Below are positions 26,227-36,386 of a DNA stretch of 64,000 bases, piece after piece. A program made the position numbers and the translations under genes. Source of the stretch: Oceanobacillus saliphilus (lineage in GTDB: Bacteria > Bacillota > Bacilli > Bacillales > Amphibacillaceae); NCBI RefSeq assembly GCF_023522835.1, contig NZ_JALCZU010000005.1, forward strand, positions 62,001 through 126,000. The letters run 5' to 3'. Numbering within the stretch: position 1 is the first letter of the stretch; each line of letters begins with the position of its first letter. Under the pieces are notes generated by a model, which saw only the letters and a list, made by a program, of their open reading frames with translations, was not told the origin of the DNA and made no database searches.

Positions 26227-26450
26227 TAGAGCTTTAATTCCCCCATGCGAAGTAGCTCAACTACGGCTTGTGACCGCCCCTTGACTCCCAGTTTTTGCAT
26301 AGCATTTGAAATATGGTTCCGGACAGTTTTTTCGGAAATAAACAGTTCTTGTGCTATTTCTTTTGTTGTCTTATCCTGCACTAATAGTTCAAACACTTCT
26401 TTTTCGCGTTTGGTCAATAATTGCTTCGGTTTATACTCGTTGTCCTTCAA
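26226..26450 (-). CDS. gerE: Spore coat transcription regulator GerE
   Basis: The 74-residue LuxR-type helix-turn-helix protein acts in the mother cell late in sporulation, activating and repressing sigma-K-dependent coat genes. It is nearly identical to B. subtilis GerE through LTKREKEVFELLVQDKTTKE and SEKTVRNHISNAMQKLG. Translation begins at TTG 26450 after GGAGGGGG. A sigma-K type promoter lies upstream. Confidence 0.96.
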   Translation of the reverse strand: MKDNEYKPKQLLTKREKEVFELLVQDKTTKEIAQELFISEKTVRNHISNAMQKLGVKGRSQAVVELLRMGELKL

Positions 26451-26509
26451 ATGTTACCCCCTCCTTGCTCTATAGAGCTGCAGTATGAAGGGAAATTATT
26501 TAGTCAATA

Positions 26510-26537
26510 TAGCTTATGAAATGTTTTAGAAAATAGT
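26510..26537 (-). promoter_or_regulatory. Sigma-K type promoter of gerE
   Basis: On the minus strand CATAAGCTA (complement of 26510-26518) matches the sigma-K -10 CATANNNTA. AC (complement of 26536-26537) lies 17 bases upstream as the -35 core, in agreement with the AC-N16/17 spacing. It starts about 60 bases before gerE. Confidence 0.6.
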
Positions 26538-26769
26538 GCGCACATTTAATTGGAATATAGAGCATTTTTACAGTCGAACAGTTTCCAATTTAAAAAATTT
26601 GGTTTACTATTAGGTTTATATAGGAAACCAGATTCACATCCTCTTTTCCACTTGTAGGCAAAACTAGAAATTTTGAATATAATATGGAGTGCATAATACC
26701 TTAAATGTACAATGAATTCACTCGTATATGTTAAACTATTCGTTAATGATAACTGTAGGAGGTAACACG

Positions 26770-27222
26770 TTGGAAAAAGATGCAACAGTAGAGACCGTCA
26801 AAACAATGGAAAAAAGACTTCGTTATATTTCCGGAATTATTAAGCAAAATGGCCGGAAAATTTTAAATAACTATCCAATTACATCACCGCAATTTGTTGC
26901 ATTACAGTGGCTTCTCGAAGAAGGGGATTTGACAATCGGGGAATTGTCCAATAAGATCAGTCTCGCTTTCAGTACAACAACGGATTTGGTAGACCGAATG
27001 GAAAAAAATGAGCTAGTGGAAAGAATTCGTGATACAAACGATAGAAGGGTAGTCAGAATTCATTTACTGAATAAAGGGAAGAAAATAATTCGTGAGGTAA
27101 TCAAAAAGCGTCAGGAATACCTTGGGGAAGTGCTTGAAAAATTTAGCGAGGAAGAAAAGAATTCGTTGAATTATCTGCTTGATTTCCTCTATGAGGAAAT
27201 GAAATCCGTAAATGAAAAATAA
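26770..27222 (+). CDS. ysmB: MarR-family transcriptional regulator (YsmB)
   Basis: The 150-residue winged-helix regulator has the MarR core SPQFVALQWLLEEGDLTIGELSNKI and the wing DRRVVRIHLLNKGK. TTG 26770 after GTAGGAGG is the likely start; the frame is open upstream to 26728, but without a ribosome binding site. It sits just before racE (21-base gap), as in B. subtilis. Its target genes and ligand are not known from the sequence. Confidence 0.88.
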   Translation: MEKDATVETVKTMEKRLRYISGIIKQNGRKILNNYPITSPQFVALQWLLEEGDLTIGELSNKISLAFSTTTDLVDRMEKNELVERIRDTNDRRVVRIHLLNKGKKIIREVIKKRQEYLGEVLEKFSEEEKNSLNYLLDFLYEEMKSVNEK

Positions 27223-27243
27223 CAACAAAGAGGAGACAGAATT

Positions 27244-28068
27244 TTGGTTAGAGCAATCGGTGTAATCGATTCGGGAGTCGGGGGGTTAACAGTAGTTCAT
27301 GAATTGATGAGACAATTACCAAAAGAGCAACTAATTTACTTGGGAGATACTGCCAGATGCCCGTATGGACCCCGAACAAAAGAGGAAGTACAAAAATTCA
27401 CATGGGAAATGGTAGATTTTTTATTAACAAAAAATATTAAAATGCTTGTCATTGCTTGTAATACAGCTACTGCTTTTACACTCGAAGACCTGATGGATAA
27501 ATTGGATATTCCTGTTATCGGTGTTATACAACCTGGTGCAAGAGCAGCAATCAAATTCACGAAAAATAATCAAGTTGGTATTATAGGTACTGAAGGAACA
27601 ATCAGGAGTGGCGCGTATACCTATGCCTTGAAGAAAATCAAAACGAATATTCATGTAAATGCACTTGCATGTCCTTCGTTCGTTCCAATGGTTGAGAAGG
27701 GCATCCTGTCTGGGAATCAGGCAAGAGAAGTAGTGAATAGTTCATTGGGTCCTTTAAAGAAAGATAAAGAAATGGATACGTTAATATTGGGTTGCACACA
27801 TTATCCGCTTCTTAAGGATACGATCCAGGAAGTGATCGGTGATCATGTTACCATTATATCTTCAAGTGAAGAAACTGCCAGGGAAATAAGTACAATATTG
27901 GATGCGCAGCAACTATTGAACGACGATGAATTAATTCCAGTTCATCAGTTCTTTGCAACAGGTGATTTGGAGATTTTTATAGAAATATCTAAAAGTATAT
28001 TTAAAGAAGCGAATTTTCAAATGCTGACAATAAAAAAAGCGAATATAAGTAAATCACAGGTTTCCTAA
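27244..28068 (+). CDS. racE: Glutamate racemase
   Basis: The 274-residue enzyme converts L-glutamate to D-glutamate for peptidoglycan. The paired catalytic cysteines are in VIACNTATA and LGCTHYPLL, and [13 protein letters not shown] and [11 protein letters not shown] frame the active site. Translation starts at TTG 27244 after GAGGAG. Its place next to the MarR gene and gerM identifies it as racE of the Bacillus locus. Confidence 0.95.
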   Translation: MVRAIGVIDSGVGGLTVVHELMRQLPKEQLIYLGDTARCPYGPRTKEEVQKFTWEMVDFLLTKNIKMLVIACNTATAFTLEDLMDKLDIPVIGVIQPGARAAIKFTKNNQVGIIGTEGTIRSGAYTYALKKIKTNIHVNALACPSFVPMVEKGILSGNQAREVVNSSLGPLKKDKEMDTLILGCTHYPLLKDTIQEVIGDHVTIISSSEETAREISTILDAQQLLNDDELIPVHQFFATGDLEIFIEISKSIFKEANFQMLTIKKANISKSQVS

Positions 28069-28091
28069 AAAAGGGAACCTTATTTTTTTGC
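28058..28091 (+). terminator. Terminator of racE
   Basis: AGGTTTCC pairs with GGGAACCT, followed by TATTTTTTT. The stem overlaps the racE stop codon. Confidence 0.75.
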
Positions 28092-28159
28092 TGTGGATGG
28101 TCTATTTTTTCATCTGGCTCGTATATATAGTAGTACAAACCATCGTAGGGGGTAATGAC

Positions 28160-29218
28160 ATGCATAAGCGAGGAATGCTTTTGACTGGAACGATCTGTAT
28201 TTCGGTAATCCTATCAGGCTGTTTTCAGGGAGAACAATCATTAGAAGAAATTGATCCACCTCAAAATGCTGAAGCAGTGGATAATTTGGAGAATATATCG
28301 GAAGAGGTTAATAATGATTCGGAAGCAGTGGTAGCAGAGACGGTTCCAAGACAATTGTTTTTAATCGATTCAAATGGAATGGTTGCTCAGCAGACTCTTG
28401 AATTGCCGGCCCCAAATGCGAACGAGGTAGCTGCACAAGTATTGGAGTATCTCGTTAAAGGAGGGCCAGTCACTCAACTATTACCTAATGGATTCCAGGC
28501 AGTATTACCGGAGGGGACAGAAGTGCTTGGATTGAATCTGCAGGAAGATGGGACGATGATAGTGGACGTTTCCGAGGATTTTGAAAACTATGAGGCAATA
28601 GATGAGCTGAAAATTTTGGAAGCGATGACCCATACACTGACTCAATTTGAAAATGTCAACAAAATTAAGATTAGAGTTAACGGGCACCCTCTGGATGAAA
28701 TGCCTGTTAACGGTACACCAATCCATGATGGATACTCGCGCGCCAATGGCATCAATATTGTCGATACAGATACATTGGATTTACTGGATAGCAGAGCTGT
28801 AACGATGTATTACCCTGCTGAACATGGTGAAAATCGATATTATGTTCCAGTGACACAATACATTGAATTTGATAGGGATAATGAATTCGGTTCTATTCTG
28901 CAGGCTCTGATTGATGGACCTGGATTTAACACCAATGTCGTTCACGTATTCAATCCGGAGACGCTGCTGGCAAGTGAACCTGTCCTGGATGCTGGAGTAT
29001 TGGAGATTGTGTTCAATGAAGGAATCTTGAAGGATACCGATCAAGCCGTCATATCAGATGAGGTGATGGAAACGATCGTACGTACATTGACCCAACAACG
29101 AAACATAGACGCAGTAAATGTCAAAGTTGAAAATGTAAATCAGTTAGTAAATGAAAATGGCGAAGCATATACGGAACCAGTAACGACGGAAACATTTATT
29201 CCAACTGAAAAATTATAA
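28160..29218 (+). CDS. gerM: Spore germination lipoprotein GerM
   Basis: The 352-residue lipoprotein has a signal peptide ending in the lipobox LSGC (about residues 14-17), an acidic linker and two GerMN domains (about 65-195 and 215-340). In B. subtilis it acts in the sporulation septum and SpoIIIA-SpoIIQ channel complex and in germination. ATG 28160 (MHKRGMLLTGT) follows GGGGG; upstream hydrophobic codons from 28088 lie in the racE terminator and are rejected. It is expected to be a mother-cell gene, though no sigma-E promoter was clear. Confidence 0.93.
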   Translation: MHKRGMLLTGTICISVILSGCFQGEQSLEEIDPPQNAEAVDNLENISEEVNNDSEAVVAETVPRQLFLIDSNGMVAQQTLELPAPNANEVAAQVLEYLVKGGPVTQLLPNGFQAVLPEGTEVLGLNLQEDGTMIVDVSEDFENYEAIDELKILEAMTHTLTQFENVNKIKIRVNGHPLDEMPVNGTPIHDGYSRANGINIVDTDTLDLLDSRAVTMYYPAEHGENRYYVPVTQYIEFDRDNEFGSILQALIDGPGFNTNVVHVFNPETLLASEPVLDAGVLEIVFNEGILKDTDQAVISDEVMETIVRTLTQQRNIDAVNVKVENVNQLVNENGEAYTEPVTTETFIPTEKL

Positions 29219-29249
29219 AATAGGCTGAGTCATCAGCCTATTTTTTTTA
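29217..29249 (+). terminator. Terminator of gerM
   Basis: TAGGCTGA (29221-29228) pairs with TCAGCCTA (29233-29240), followed by eight T residues. Confidence 0.9.
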
Positions 29250-29392
29250 GCTATTTATATAGTAGAATATTTCTGCATTTCTCAACCCGACCACTATCAA
29301 GCCCAAAAATTAATGGAGTTTTTCAAAAATATTGCCCCTGCACTTCCTCGTCCCATCGATTAATACGGACGCAAAATCTGTAAACTGCGACT

Positions 29393-29810
29393 TAAGATAA
29401 GCAGCTTCGGCCATCGCTCTGGGAAATATACTACGCTTTTCGCGGGCGGCTGGTGAGCCAACTTGCGCTAAAGCGCTGCGCTGTCTCACCGATGCCTCTG
29501 CTCCCGCAGAAGTCTCCGTATATTTCCCGGAGCTGGTTAGAAGATTGCTGTCATTTACTATCCATGCTATAGCACTAAGCAGTTTACGGAAGGATTTTTT
29601 CCTTTTTTTAAATTATTGGTTTACAGAAAGTTATCCCAAAGCATTGATATTTCTTGCTGAATAATTCTTTTTGATGAAAAAAGCCCCACACCAGCCGCCC
29701 GTGAACCGCAAGTGTATACGGGCTGCGGTTGCCGGAGAACCTAATTTCCATTATCAGTGCTTTAGATCTAACATAGTTGTTACGTCGCACTTTATATCAA
29801 CTACGAAGAT
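29393..29810. repeat. Family A repeat, copy A3
   Basis: Ends are AACTGCGA (29393-29400) and AACTACGAAGAT (29799-29810). The element is 418 bp against 417 bp for copy A1. The hairpin module is GCTCTGGGAAATATAC (29416-29431) with GTATATTTCCCGGAGC (29518-29533). Its interior differs from A1 and includes a GCCGCCCGTG..TACGGGCTGC palindrome that matches copy A4 in inverted orientation. It fills the 700-base gap between gerM and rph. Confidence 0.75.
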
Positions 29811-29916
29811 TGAAAAGCTGCGAAACTTACTTAAAGAGCTAAATTAAATGTATCGGCGTGTTTCTTTTGAATAAAATATGATAAGCTATTGATTGTACGA
29901 TGAGGAGGAAATTTTT

Positions 29917-30663
29917 ATGAGAAACGACCAACGAGAAGTTAACAACTTAAGACCTATAACCATGACAACAGATTATATTAATCACCCGGAAGGATCCGTA
30001 TTAATAGAAGTTGGCAATACAAAAGTAATTTGCAATGCTAGCATAGAGGATCGGGTTCCACCATTCATGCGCGGACAGGGGAAAGGTTGGATTACAGCAG
30101 AATATGCAATGTTGCCACGTGCTACAGCACAACGAAACATTAGAGAGTCCTCCAAAGGTAAAGTAAGTGGAAGAACAATGGAAATTCAACGATTAATTGG
30201 TCGTGCACTGCGATCAGTCGTTGATTTGGACAAAATCGGAGAAAAAACCGTATGGGTGGACTGCGATGTCATCCAGGCGGATGGGGGGACAAGAACTGCC
30301 TCCATTACAGGTGCTTTTGTTGCGGTAGTATTAGCATTTGGAAAGTTGCTGGAAAGTAAATCAATTGCTAAAATGCCTGTAAAAGATTATCTGGCTGCCA
30401 TTTCTGTCGGCGTATTGCCAAACGGTACAGAAATACTTGATTTAAATTATGAAGAAGATTTCCAGGCTCTTGTCGATATGAATATTGTAATGACCGGTTC
30501 TGGGGAATTTGTTGAAATACAGGGCACAGGTGAGGAAGCAACATTCTCGCATAACCAGCTGCAGAATATGTTGAAACTTGCTGATGAAGGATTGCAGGAA
30601 ATAATTGAAAAGCAAAAAGAAATCATTGGTGAACTTTCAGATCGTATTGGAGAAACGAATTAA
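29917..30663 (+). CDS. rph: Ribonuclease PH
   Basis: The 248-residue phosphorolytic 3'-5' exoribonuclease trims tRNA 3' ends. It matches the family throughout, with [19 protein letters not shown], the phosphate-binding [14 protein letters not shown] and the substrate-side [15 protein letters not shown] segments. ATG 29917 follows GAGGAGG; a start at 29893 would precede that site. It forms an operon with the XTP pyrophosphatase (24 bases from rph stop to that start) and the phosphodiesterase gene. Confidence 0.96.
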   Translation: MRNDQREVNNLRPITMTTDYINHPEGSVLIEVGNTKVICNASIEDRVPPFMRGQGKGWITAEYAMLPRATAQRNIRESSKGKVSGRTMEIQRLIGRALRSVVDLDKIGEKTVWVDCDVIQADGGTRTASITGAFVAVVLAFGKLLESKSIAKMPVKDYLAAISVGVLPNGTEILDLNYEEDFQALVDMNIVMTGSGEFVEIQGTGEEATFSHNQLQNMLKLADEGLQEIIEKQKEIIGELSDRIGETN

Positions 30664-30686
30664 TTAACGAAATAGGAGAAGTGTAC

Positions 30687-31280
30687 ATGAAACAAATCAT
30701 AATCGCTACAAAAAACAAAGGGAAAGCAAAGGAATTTAAGGAATTCTTCTCTAAACACGATATCGAGGCAATCTCATTATTGGATTTGGAACAGGAAATC
30801 CCTGATGTGGAAGAAACAGGTTCAACATTTGAAGAGAATGCTGCATTAAAAGCGGAACAAATCGCAAACCTTTTAAAAACGCCGGTACTTGCGGACGATT
30901 CAGGTTTAATGATCGATGCTCTGGATGGTCGGCCAGGTCTGTTTTCAGCACGATATGCCGGGGAACCTAAAAATGATCAGGCCAACATTCGTAAAGTACT
31001 CGAAGAAATGCAGGAAGTACCTGTGTCTGAAAGGACTGCAAGATTTATTTGTGTATTGGCAGTTGCAATTCCTGGAGAAAACACTATTTTCCGGACAGGT
31101 TTCTGTGAAGGGACCATCAGCAATTTAGAAAAAGGCGAGAATGGCTTTGGATATGATCCAATCTTTACGCCCGATGGTTATGAGGTGACCATGGCTGAGC
31201 TGCCAGCGGAGATTAAAAATCAGATAAGTCATCGAAAAAACGCGATTACGCAGCTGGAAAAATGGATACATAGTTTATAA
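30687..31280 (+). CDS. ysnA: XTP/dITP pyrophosphatase (HAM1 family)
   Basis: The 197-residue house-cleaning enzyme hydrolyses non-canonical purine triphosphates (XTP, dITP, ITP) to monophosphates, keeping them out of nucleic acids. HAM1 signatures are ATKNKGKAKEFKEFF, the metal site ADDSGLMIDALDGRPGLFSAR, and the base pocket GENGFGYDPIF and HRKNA. ATG 30687 has AGGAGAA upstream; a GTG two codons earlier is less well placed. Confidence 0.95.
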   Translation: MKQIIIATKNKGKAKEFKEFFSKHDIEAISLLDLEQEIPDVEETGSTFEENAALKAEQIANLLKTPVLADDSGLMIDALDGRPGLFSARYAGEPKNDQANIRKVLEEMQEVPVSERTARFICVLAVAIPGENTIFRTGFCEGTISNLEKGENGFGYDPIFTPDGYEVTMAELPAEIKNQISHRKNAITQLEKWIHSL

Positions 31281-31295
31281 ACGGGAGAATGTGGG

Positions 31296-31814
31296 GTGAA
31301 AAAAATGTCGAAAGTGCTGATTATGAGTGATAATCATGGATTAACAGATGAAGTTGCCGTCATAAAAGAACGTCATCAAATAAAATCGATGATTCATTGT
31401 GGCGACTCTGAGTTAGATCTCGACGCACCGGAAATGGACGGTTTTTATAAGGTGGCAGGAAACTGCGATTTTGATGCCAGATATCCGAACGATCAAACAA
31501 TCGAAATTGATGGGTTAACGTTTTACATGACACACGGGCACCTCCATAATGTGAAAATGGATTTAATGGGCTTGTCCTATCGTGCTAAAGAAGAAAAAGC
31601 ACATGTCATATGCTTTGGACACACGCATATTGCTGGAGCAGAGCAGGTGGATAAGCAACTCTTCATCAACCCTGGAAGTATACGATCACCAAGAAATCGC
31701 ACGGAGAAAACGTACGCGATTATGGAATGGGAGCATCCAGATTCTATAACGGTAACCTTTTATACTGTAGATGGTGAAATAGTTGAGAATCTTACTTGTC
31801 ATGCATCGTTATAG
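31296..31814 (+). CDS. ysnB: Metallophosphoesterase, YfcE/MJ0936 family (YsnB)
   Basis: The 172-residue metal-dependent phosphodiesterase has the conserved metal motifs SDNHG, HCGDSE, AGNCD, THGH and FGHTHIAG. The physiological substrate is unknown. GTG 31296 is used because GGGAGA is 7 bases upstream; ATG 31305, which aligns better with the B. subtilis N-terminus, is an equal alternative. It is the last gene of the rph operon. Confidence 0.9.
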   Translation: MKKMSKVLIMSDNHGLTDEVAVIKERHQIKSMIHCGDSELDLDAPEMDGFYKVAGNCDFDARYPNDQTIEIDGLTFYMTHGHLHNVKMDLMGLSYRAKEEKAHVICFGHTHIAGAEQVDKQLFINPGSIRSPRNRTEKTYAIMEWEHPDSITVTFYTVDGEIVENLTCHASL

Positions 31815-31828
31815 TCCTAACAGTTTAT

Positions 31829-31860
31829 CAGGAACCATACCCAGGTGGTTCCTGATAGTA
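31829..31860 (+). terminator. Hairpin after ysnB
   Basis: TATCAGGAACCA and TGGTTCCTGATA form a perfect 12-bp stem. Only a weak T content follows (GTATCTAAAAATTTT), so termination may be partial. Confidence 0.6.
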
Positions 31861-31885
31861 TCTAAAAATTTTATTAATTTGGGTG

Positions 31886-31914
31886 TTGACAAATAATCGT
31901 ATACTGCCTATAAT
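31886..31914 (+). promoter_or_regulatory. Consensus sigma-A promoter of the tRNA genes
   Basis: A perfect TTGACA (31886-31891), a 17-base spacer and a perfect TATAAT (31909-31914). Such a full consensus promoter suits strong stable-RNA transcription. The first tRNA starts 120 bases downstream. Confidence 0.9.
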
Positions 31915-32034
31915 AAGCCTTGTCCGCTAATTTTGGACAAACCTACTTTACATAAGCATGTACATAGTTGTTGAAAGCTCTTATCTGAGCAGCGTCGAAC
32001 GGTCTAAAAGAATTCTATTTTTATACATAAAGAT

Positions 32035-32108
32035 GCGGGTGTAGTTTAGTGGTAAAACCTCAGCCTTCCAAGCTGATGATGAGGGTTCGATTCCCTTCAC
32101 CCGCTCCA
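32035..32108 (+). tRNA. tRNA-Gly (TCC)
   Basis: The acceptor arms GCGGGTG and CACCCGC, the D arm GTTTAGTGGTAAAAC, the anticodon stem TCAGC/GCTGA with loop CTTCCAA (anticodon TCC) and the T arm with GGTTCGATTCC all fit. The 3' CCA is encoded (32106-32108). Confidence 0.95.
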
Positions 32109-32118
32109 AACATCATAT

Positions 32119-32192
32119 GTCCCAGTAGCTCAGCTGGATAGAGCAACAGCCTTCTAAGCTGTGGGTCGCAGGTTCGAATCCTGCCTGGGACG
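32119..32192 (+). tRNA. tRNA-Arg (TCT)
   Basis: Acceptor arms GTCCCAG and CTGGGAC, D arm GCTCAGCTGGATAGAGC, anticodon stem ACAGC/GCTGT around CTTCTAA (anticodon TCT), and T arm GGTTCGAATCC. The discriminator is G; the CCA end is not encoded, unlike the adjacent tRNA-Gly. Confidence 0.95.
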
Positions 32193-32198
32193 TCTAAC

Positions 32199-32240
32199 GA
32201 AGAGAAACCTAAGCGAATATACTAGGTTTCTCTTTTCTTA
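32199..32240 (+). terminator. Terminator of the tRNA operon
   Basis: AGAGAAACCTA (32201-32211) pairs with TAGGTTTCTCT (32223-32233), followed by TTTCTT. Confidence 0.88.
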
Positions 32241-32380
32241 ATCATCAACCTCGAAGTATAAAGAGCGAACACATTTTTTCTAGACATGCTCAAACAAACA
32301 ATGTTTATTTTCTGCATATTCGGGAATTCATACATACTAAAGCTTTTTTATACAATAATACGAGGGAAAGAGGTGAATAA

Positions 32381-33361
32381 ATGAATTCGAAGTCAGATAA
32401 TATCATACTTTTTCCAAGATTAAAGAAAGCGCTTGAAGAAGAAAGCCTAAAAGCACTTCAGGAAAAAAGATATGAAGAAGCACTTGGGAAATTAAACCAA
32501 CTACTAAGCTATCAAGAGAACAGCCATGAAATAGTTATCGGCAAACTTATTTGTTTGATGGAGTTGGGGAGACATGAAGAGGCGCAGGATCTATGTGAAG
32601 AGCTAATTCAACATAAAAATGAAAATTATTATCATTATGTACATATTTATTTGACCATCCTGTTTCAGACAAGCCAATACAGCCTATTGATGGAACAGGT
32701 GGAATACGAGTTTGAGAATAATAAAGTTCCGGATCCTTTACATGAGCAATTTAAACAACTCTATGATATGAGTCAAAAAATGAAACTGGACTTTGCAATA
32801 GATAATTATGATTCCGTAATTGAAGAGCTATTCACTGCAGTAAACCAGGATAATCATATTAATCAATGGCGTATTATTGAAGAACTTAGGAGCATGAAAG
32901 CATATCCGAGCAACCACGTCTTGTCTTTATTGACGAGTGAATATGTGCATCCGGTAATCAAAACTGCTCTCCTTGCCTGGATGAAGGATGCAGGCCTATC
33001 GGATGAAGTAGAAATACATAAATTCAGCATAATAATGAACGTCAAACCAACGGAGATTCCGAATATTAAAGCAAATGAGCTGTATAAGCAGATTAGCTTG
33101 TTTTTGCAAGATGTAGAACAGGATAATCCAACATTATTTCAGCTTTGTGAACAACTATTATACCGATACATTTACGTAATGTATCCATTCATGCCTTTAA
33201 GCCAAGATGTGAAGGATATAGCAGAAGCGATTAAAAATTTAGGTAATCAGTATTTACATATACAAAGGAAAGAGATTGAAGAGATAAGTACTAAGATTGG
33301 GCACTTTATGAAAGAAATAAAAATGTGTGACTCTCTATACTTGAGCATCATCGAAGAATAG
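32381..33361 (+). CDS. ysoA: TPR-repeat protein (YsoA-like)
   Basis: The 326-residue soluble, helix-rich protein shows TPR-like helical repeats in its first half, for example EKRYEEALGKLNQLLSYQ and LICLMELGRHEEAQDLCEEL. The second half is a conserved all-helical domain without catalytic motifs. It lies directly before tig, the place of ysoA in B. subtilis, and the domain type agrees. The function is unknown; protein-protein scaffolding is likely for a TPR protein. The start is ATG 32381, with GAGGGAAAGAGGTG upstream. Confidence 0.82.
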   Translation: MNSKSDNIILFPRLKKALEEESLKALQEKRYEEALGKLNQLLSYQENSHEIVIGKLICLMELGRHEEAQDLCEELIQHKNENYYHYVHIYLTILFQTSQYSLLMEQVEYEFENNKVPDPLHEQFKQLYDMSQKMKLDFAIDNYDSVIEELFTAVNQDNHINQWRIIEELRSMKAYPSNHVLSLLTSEYVHPVIKTALLAWMKDAGLSDEVEIHKFSIIMNVKPTEIPNIKANELYKQISLFLQDVEQDNPTLFQLCEQLLYRYIYVMYPFMPLSQDVKDIAEAIKNLGNQYLHIQRKEIEEISTKIGHFMKEIKMCDSLYLSIIEE

Positions 33362-33382
33362 GCTTATAATGGCAGTAAATGC

Positions 33383-33410
33383 TTGAAACACTTATAAATT
33401 ATGTTATAAT
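33383..33410 (+). promoter_or_regulatory. Promoter of tig
   Basis: TTGAAA (33383-33388), 16 bases, then an extended -10 TGTTATAAT with TATAAT at 33405-33410. Confidence 0.7.
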
Positions 33411-33498
33411 GAGATGGTTGCAAATTCGATTATAAATCATTTACACATGATACGTTAAAAAATGAATCGACAGAATAGATTTTGGAGGGAATTTTTTT

Positions 33499-34788
33499 AT
33501 GACAGCAAAATGGGAAAAGCAAGAAGGCAATAAAGGTGTATTAACGTTCGAAGTATCAGCAGAAGAGTTTGGTCAAGCATTGGATCAGGCATTCAAAAAA
33601 GTATCCAAGGATGTACAAATTCCTGGATTCCGTAAAGGTAAAATTCCACGTGGGTTATTTGAAAAGCGTTTCGGTGTCGAATCTCTTTACCAGGATGCAG
33701 TGGATATCGTTCTGCCTGCAGCCTATTCAAAAGCAATTGAAGAAACAAATATTTTCCCAATTGCCCAACCAGAAGTGGACATTGAGCAAATTGAAAAAGG
33801 AAAAGATCTTGTTTTCACTGCAACTGTTGAAGTGAAACCGGAAGTAACACTTGGCGAATATAAAGGATTAGAAGTTGAAGAAAAATCCGTAGAAGTCACG
33901 GATGAAGATGTAACGAATGAAATCGAACAACTTCGTGAGAAACATGCAGAGCTTGTTGTGAAAGAAGAAGGAAAAGTTGAAAATGGTGACACTGCAGTCA
34001 TCGATTTCGAAGGATTCCTTGATGGCGAAGCTTTCGAAGGCGGAAAAGGAGAAAATCATTCCTTGGAAGTCGGTTCAGGACAATTCATCCCTGGCTTTGA
34101 AGAGCAATTAATCGGTAAACAAGCAGGAGAAGATACTGAAATCGAAGTTACTTTCCCTGAAGATTATCATGCTGAAGATTTAGCTGGCAAAAAAGCTGTA
34201 TTCAAAGTTAAAATTCATGAATTAAAATCAAAGGAACTTCCTGAACTAGATGATGAATTCGCTAAAGATGTGGATGAAGAAGTTGAGTCACTTGAAGACT
34301 TGAAGAAAAAGAAAAAAGAAGAGCTTGAGTCTCAAAGAAAACAAAATGCAGAAAACGAGAAACGTGAAGCATTAATTCAGAAAGCTTCTGAAAATACACA
34401 AGTAGAAATTCCAGATGCAATGGTCGATACAGAGTTGGATCAAATGGTACGTGAATTTGAACAACAATTGCAAATGCAAGGAATGACTATGGAAATGTAT
34501 TCCCAATTCTCAGGTCAAGATGAAGATGCTATGAAAGAGCAAATGCGTGAAGATGCAGCAAAACGTGTTAAGACAAATCTTACTTTAGAGGCTATTGTCG
34601 AAGCGGAAAACCTTGAAGCATCAGAAGAGGACGTTAATGCAGAGCTTGAAAAAATGGCAACTATGTATGGTGCTGAAGTAGAGCAGCTAGTTCAGATGCT
34701 TGGTGGAAGTACAGAAACAATTAAAAACGATCTTAAAATGAGAACAGCCATTGATTTCTTGGCTGAGAACAGCAAAACTGTTCAATAA
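33499..34788 (+). CDS. tig: Trigger factor
   Basis: The 429-residue chaperone binds nascent chains at the ribosome exit tunnel. It has an N-terminal ribosome-binding domain with the signature GFRKGKIPR (about residues 43-51), an FKBP-type prolyl isomerase domain (about 155-245, [20 protein letters not shown] and [11 protein letters not shown]) and a long helical C-terminal substrate cradle with a highly charged segment. ATG 33499 follows TTGGAGGG. It has its own promoter and terminator; clpX and lonA follow. Confidence 0.97.
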   Translation: MTAKWEKQEGNKGVLTFEVSAEEFGQALDQAFKKVSKDVQIPGFRKGKIPRGLFEKRFGVESLYQDAVDIVLPAAYSKAIEETNIFPIAQPEVDIEQIEKGKDLVFTATVEVKPEVTLGEYKGLEVEEKSVEVTDEDVTNEIEQLREKHAELVVKEEGKVENGDTAVIDFEGFLDGEAFEGGKGENHSLEVGSGQFIPGFEEQLIGKQAGEDTEIEVTFPEDYHAEDLAGKKAVFKVKIHELKSKELPELDDEFAKDVDEEVESLEDLKKKKKEELESQRKQNAENEKREALIQKASENTQVEIPDAMVDTELDQMVREFEQQLQMQGMTMEMYSQFSGQDEDAMKEQMREDAAKRVKTNLTLEAIVEAENLEASEEDVNAELEKMATMYGAEVEQLVQMLGGSTETIKNDLKMRTAIDFLAENSKTVQ

Positions 34789-34815
34789 ATAATTTTCATT
34801 TAACGATGAGAGACT

Positions 34816-34847
34816 ACAAGGTGCGATATTTGTCGCACCTTGTTTTG
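34816..34847 (+). terminator. Terminator of tig
   Basis: ACAAGGTGCGA and TCGCACCTTGT form a perfect stem followed by TTTGC. Confidence 0.85.
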
Positions 34848-34925
34848 CATTTTTAAAATATATCATGCAATTAATTTGCCTATGCTTTCATATAGTAAGT
34901 ATAAGATGTCTCCGAAACTTAAAAG

Positions 34926-34953
34926 TTGACATTTTTATATATTTATCCATAAT
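34926..34953 (+). promoter_or_regulatory. Promoter of clpX
   Basis: Perfect TTGACA (34926-34931), 16 bases, CATAAT (34948-34953). The leader to clpX is about 140 bases and includes a small GCTGA/TCAGC hairpin near 35063-35080. Nothing else was recognised in this gap. Confidence 0.7.
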
Positions 34954-35098
34954 GGAAACAACAACCAATTTTAAAGAAGCGTTCAATTTGATCACCATAG
35001 CTAAAGGTATATTGTTTTGTTTTTTAAAACGTATCTGATATGATGATATATAAGTTGAAAGCTGATATAAAATTCAGCATGTTTAGGGGTGAGATGTA

Positions 35099-36376
35099 AT
35101 GTTTAAGTTTAATGAAGAAAAAGGCCAGCTGAAATGTTCATTTTGTGGAAAGAGTCAAGAACAAGTTCGTAAGTTAGTCGCCGGACCAGGCGTTTATATA
35201 TGTGATGAATGTATTGAACTTTGCACAGAAATCGTTGAAGAAGAGCTTGGTACGGAAGAAGAAATGGAAATGAACGAGATTCCAAAGCCAAAGGAAATCT
35301 GCAATATTCTTGATGATTACGTTATTGGGCAGGAAAAAGCCAAAAAGAATTTGGCAGTAGCGGTATATAATCATTATAAACGCATCAACACAACAAAAAG
35401 CACTGATGATGTAGAAATTTCTAAAAGTAATATTGCTATGATTGGACCAACAGGAAGCGGTAAAACACTTCTTGCCCAAACATTGGCACGTATTATTAAT
35501 GTCCCATTTGCAATGGCGGATGCAACCTCATTAACTGAAGCTGGTTATGTCGGAGAAGACGTAGAAAATATTCTACTTAAACTGATTCAGTCTGCAGATT
35601 ATGATGTAGAAAAAGCCGAAAAAGGAATTATCTATATAGACGAAATTGATAAAGTTGCCCGTAAGTCAGAAAACCCTTCCATCACACGTGATGTATCTGG
35701 AGAAGGAGTACAACAGGCATTACTCAAAATTCTTGAAGGAACAGTTGCAAGTGTCCCACCACAGGGAGGCCGTAAACATCCACACCAAGAATTCATCCAA
35801 ATTGATACGACAAATATTCTATTTATCGTCGGTGGTGCATTTGACGGAATTGATCAGGTTATAAAGCGACGTCTTGGTAAAAAGGTGATTGGTTTTGGAT
35901 CAAGTGAAAAACAGGATGATCTTGATATGGGTCAATTACTTTCCAAAGTATTGCCAGAAGATCTGTTGCGTTATGGACTCATTCCTGAATTCATCGGACG
36001 TATTCCGGTTATCGGCAGTCTGACACCATTGGATGAAGATGCTTTGATTCAAATTCTAACTAAGCCGAAAAACGCACTGGTAAAACAATATCAGAAATTA
36101 TTTGAAATGGATAATGTTGAGCTGGAATTTGAAGAAGATGCATTAACTGAAATTGCCAAAAAAGCAATCGAGCGTAAAACAGGTGCCCGTGGACTTCGTT
36201 CTATCATTGAAGGCATCATACTAGATGTTATGTTTGATCTCCCGTCCAGAGAAGATGTTGAAAAATGTGTCATAACAAAAGAAACGGTAATCGAGGAAGA
36301 CGGCAGTCCTAAATTGATCTTCCATGATGGAACTGTCAAAAAGGGAAACAAAAAACTTCCTAAAGAAAGTGCATAA
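35099..36376 (+). CDS. clpX: ATP-dependent Clp protease ATP-binding subunit ClpX
   Basis: The 425-residue AAA+ unfoldase feeds tagged or damaged proteins to ClpP. The N-terminal zinc-binding domain has CSFCG and ICDECIELC (residues about 12-40). Walker A is GPTGSGKT (116-123) and Walker [10 protein letters not shown]. The pore loop is GYVGED, and the ClpP-docking IGF loop is seen in [12 protein letters not shown] 35099 follows AGGGGTGAG. It lies between tig and lonA, as in B. subtilis. Confidence 0.97.
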   Translation: MFKFNEEKGQLKCSFCGKSQEQVRKLVAGPGVYICDECIELCTEIVEEELGTEEEMEMNEIPKPKEICNILDDYVIGQEKAKKNLAVAVYNHYKRINTTKSTDDVEISKSNIAMIGPTGSGKTLLAQTLARIINVPFAMADATSLTEAGYVGEDVENILLKLIQSADYDVEKAEKGIIYIDEIDKVARKSENPSITRDVSGEGVQQALLKILEGTVASVPPQGGRKHPHQEFIQIDTTNILFIVGGAFDGIDQVIKRRLGKKVIGFGSSEKQDDLDMGQLLSKVLPEDLLRYGLIPEFIGRIPVIGSLTPLDEDALIQILTKPKNALVKQYQKLFEMDNVELEFEEDALTEIAKKAIERKTGARGLRSIIEGIILDVMFDLPSREDVEKCVITKETVIEEDGSPKLIFHDGTVKKGNKKLPKESA

Positions 36377-36386
36377 ATAAAAGTGT

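Noticed and set aside
26546-26785. 79-codon minus-strand ORF upstream of ysmB
   Set aside because: It has no ribosome binding site and an AT-driven composition, and it overlaps the regulatory region of ysmB.
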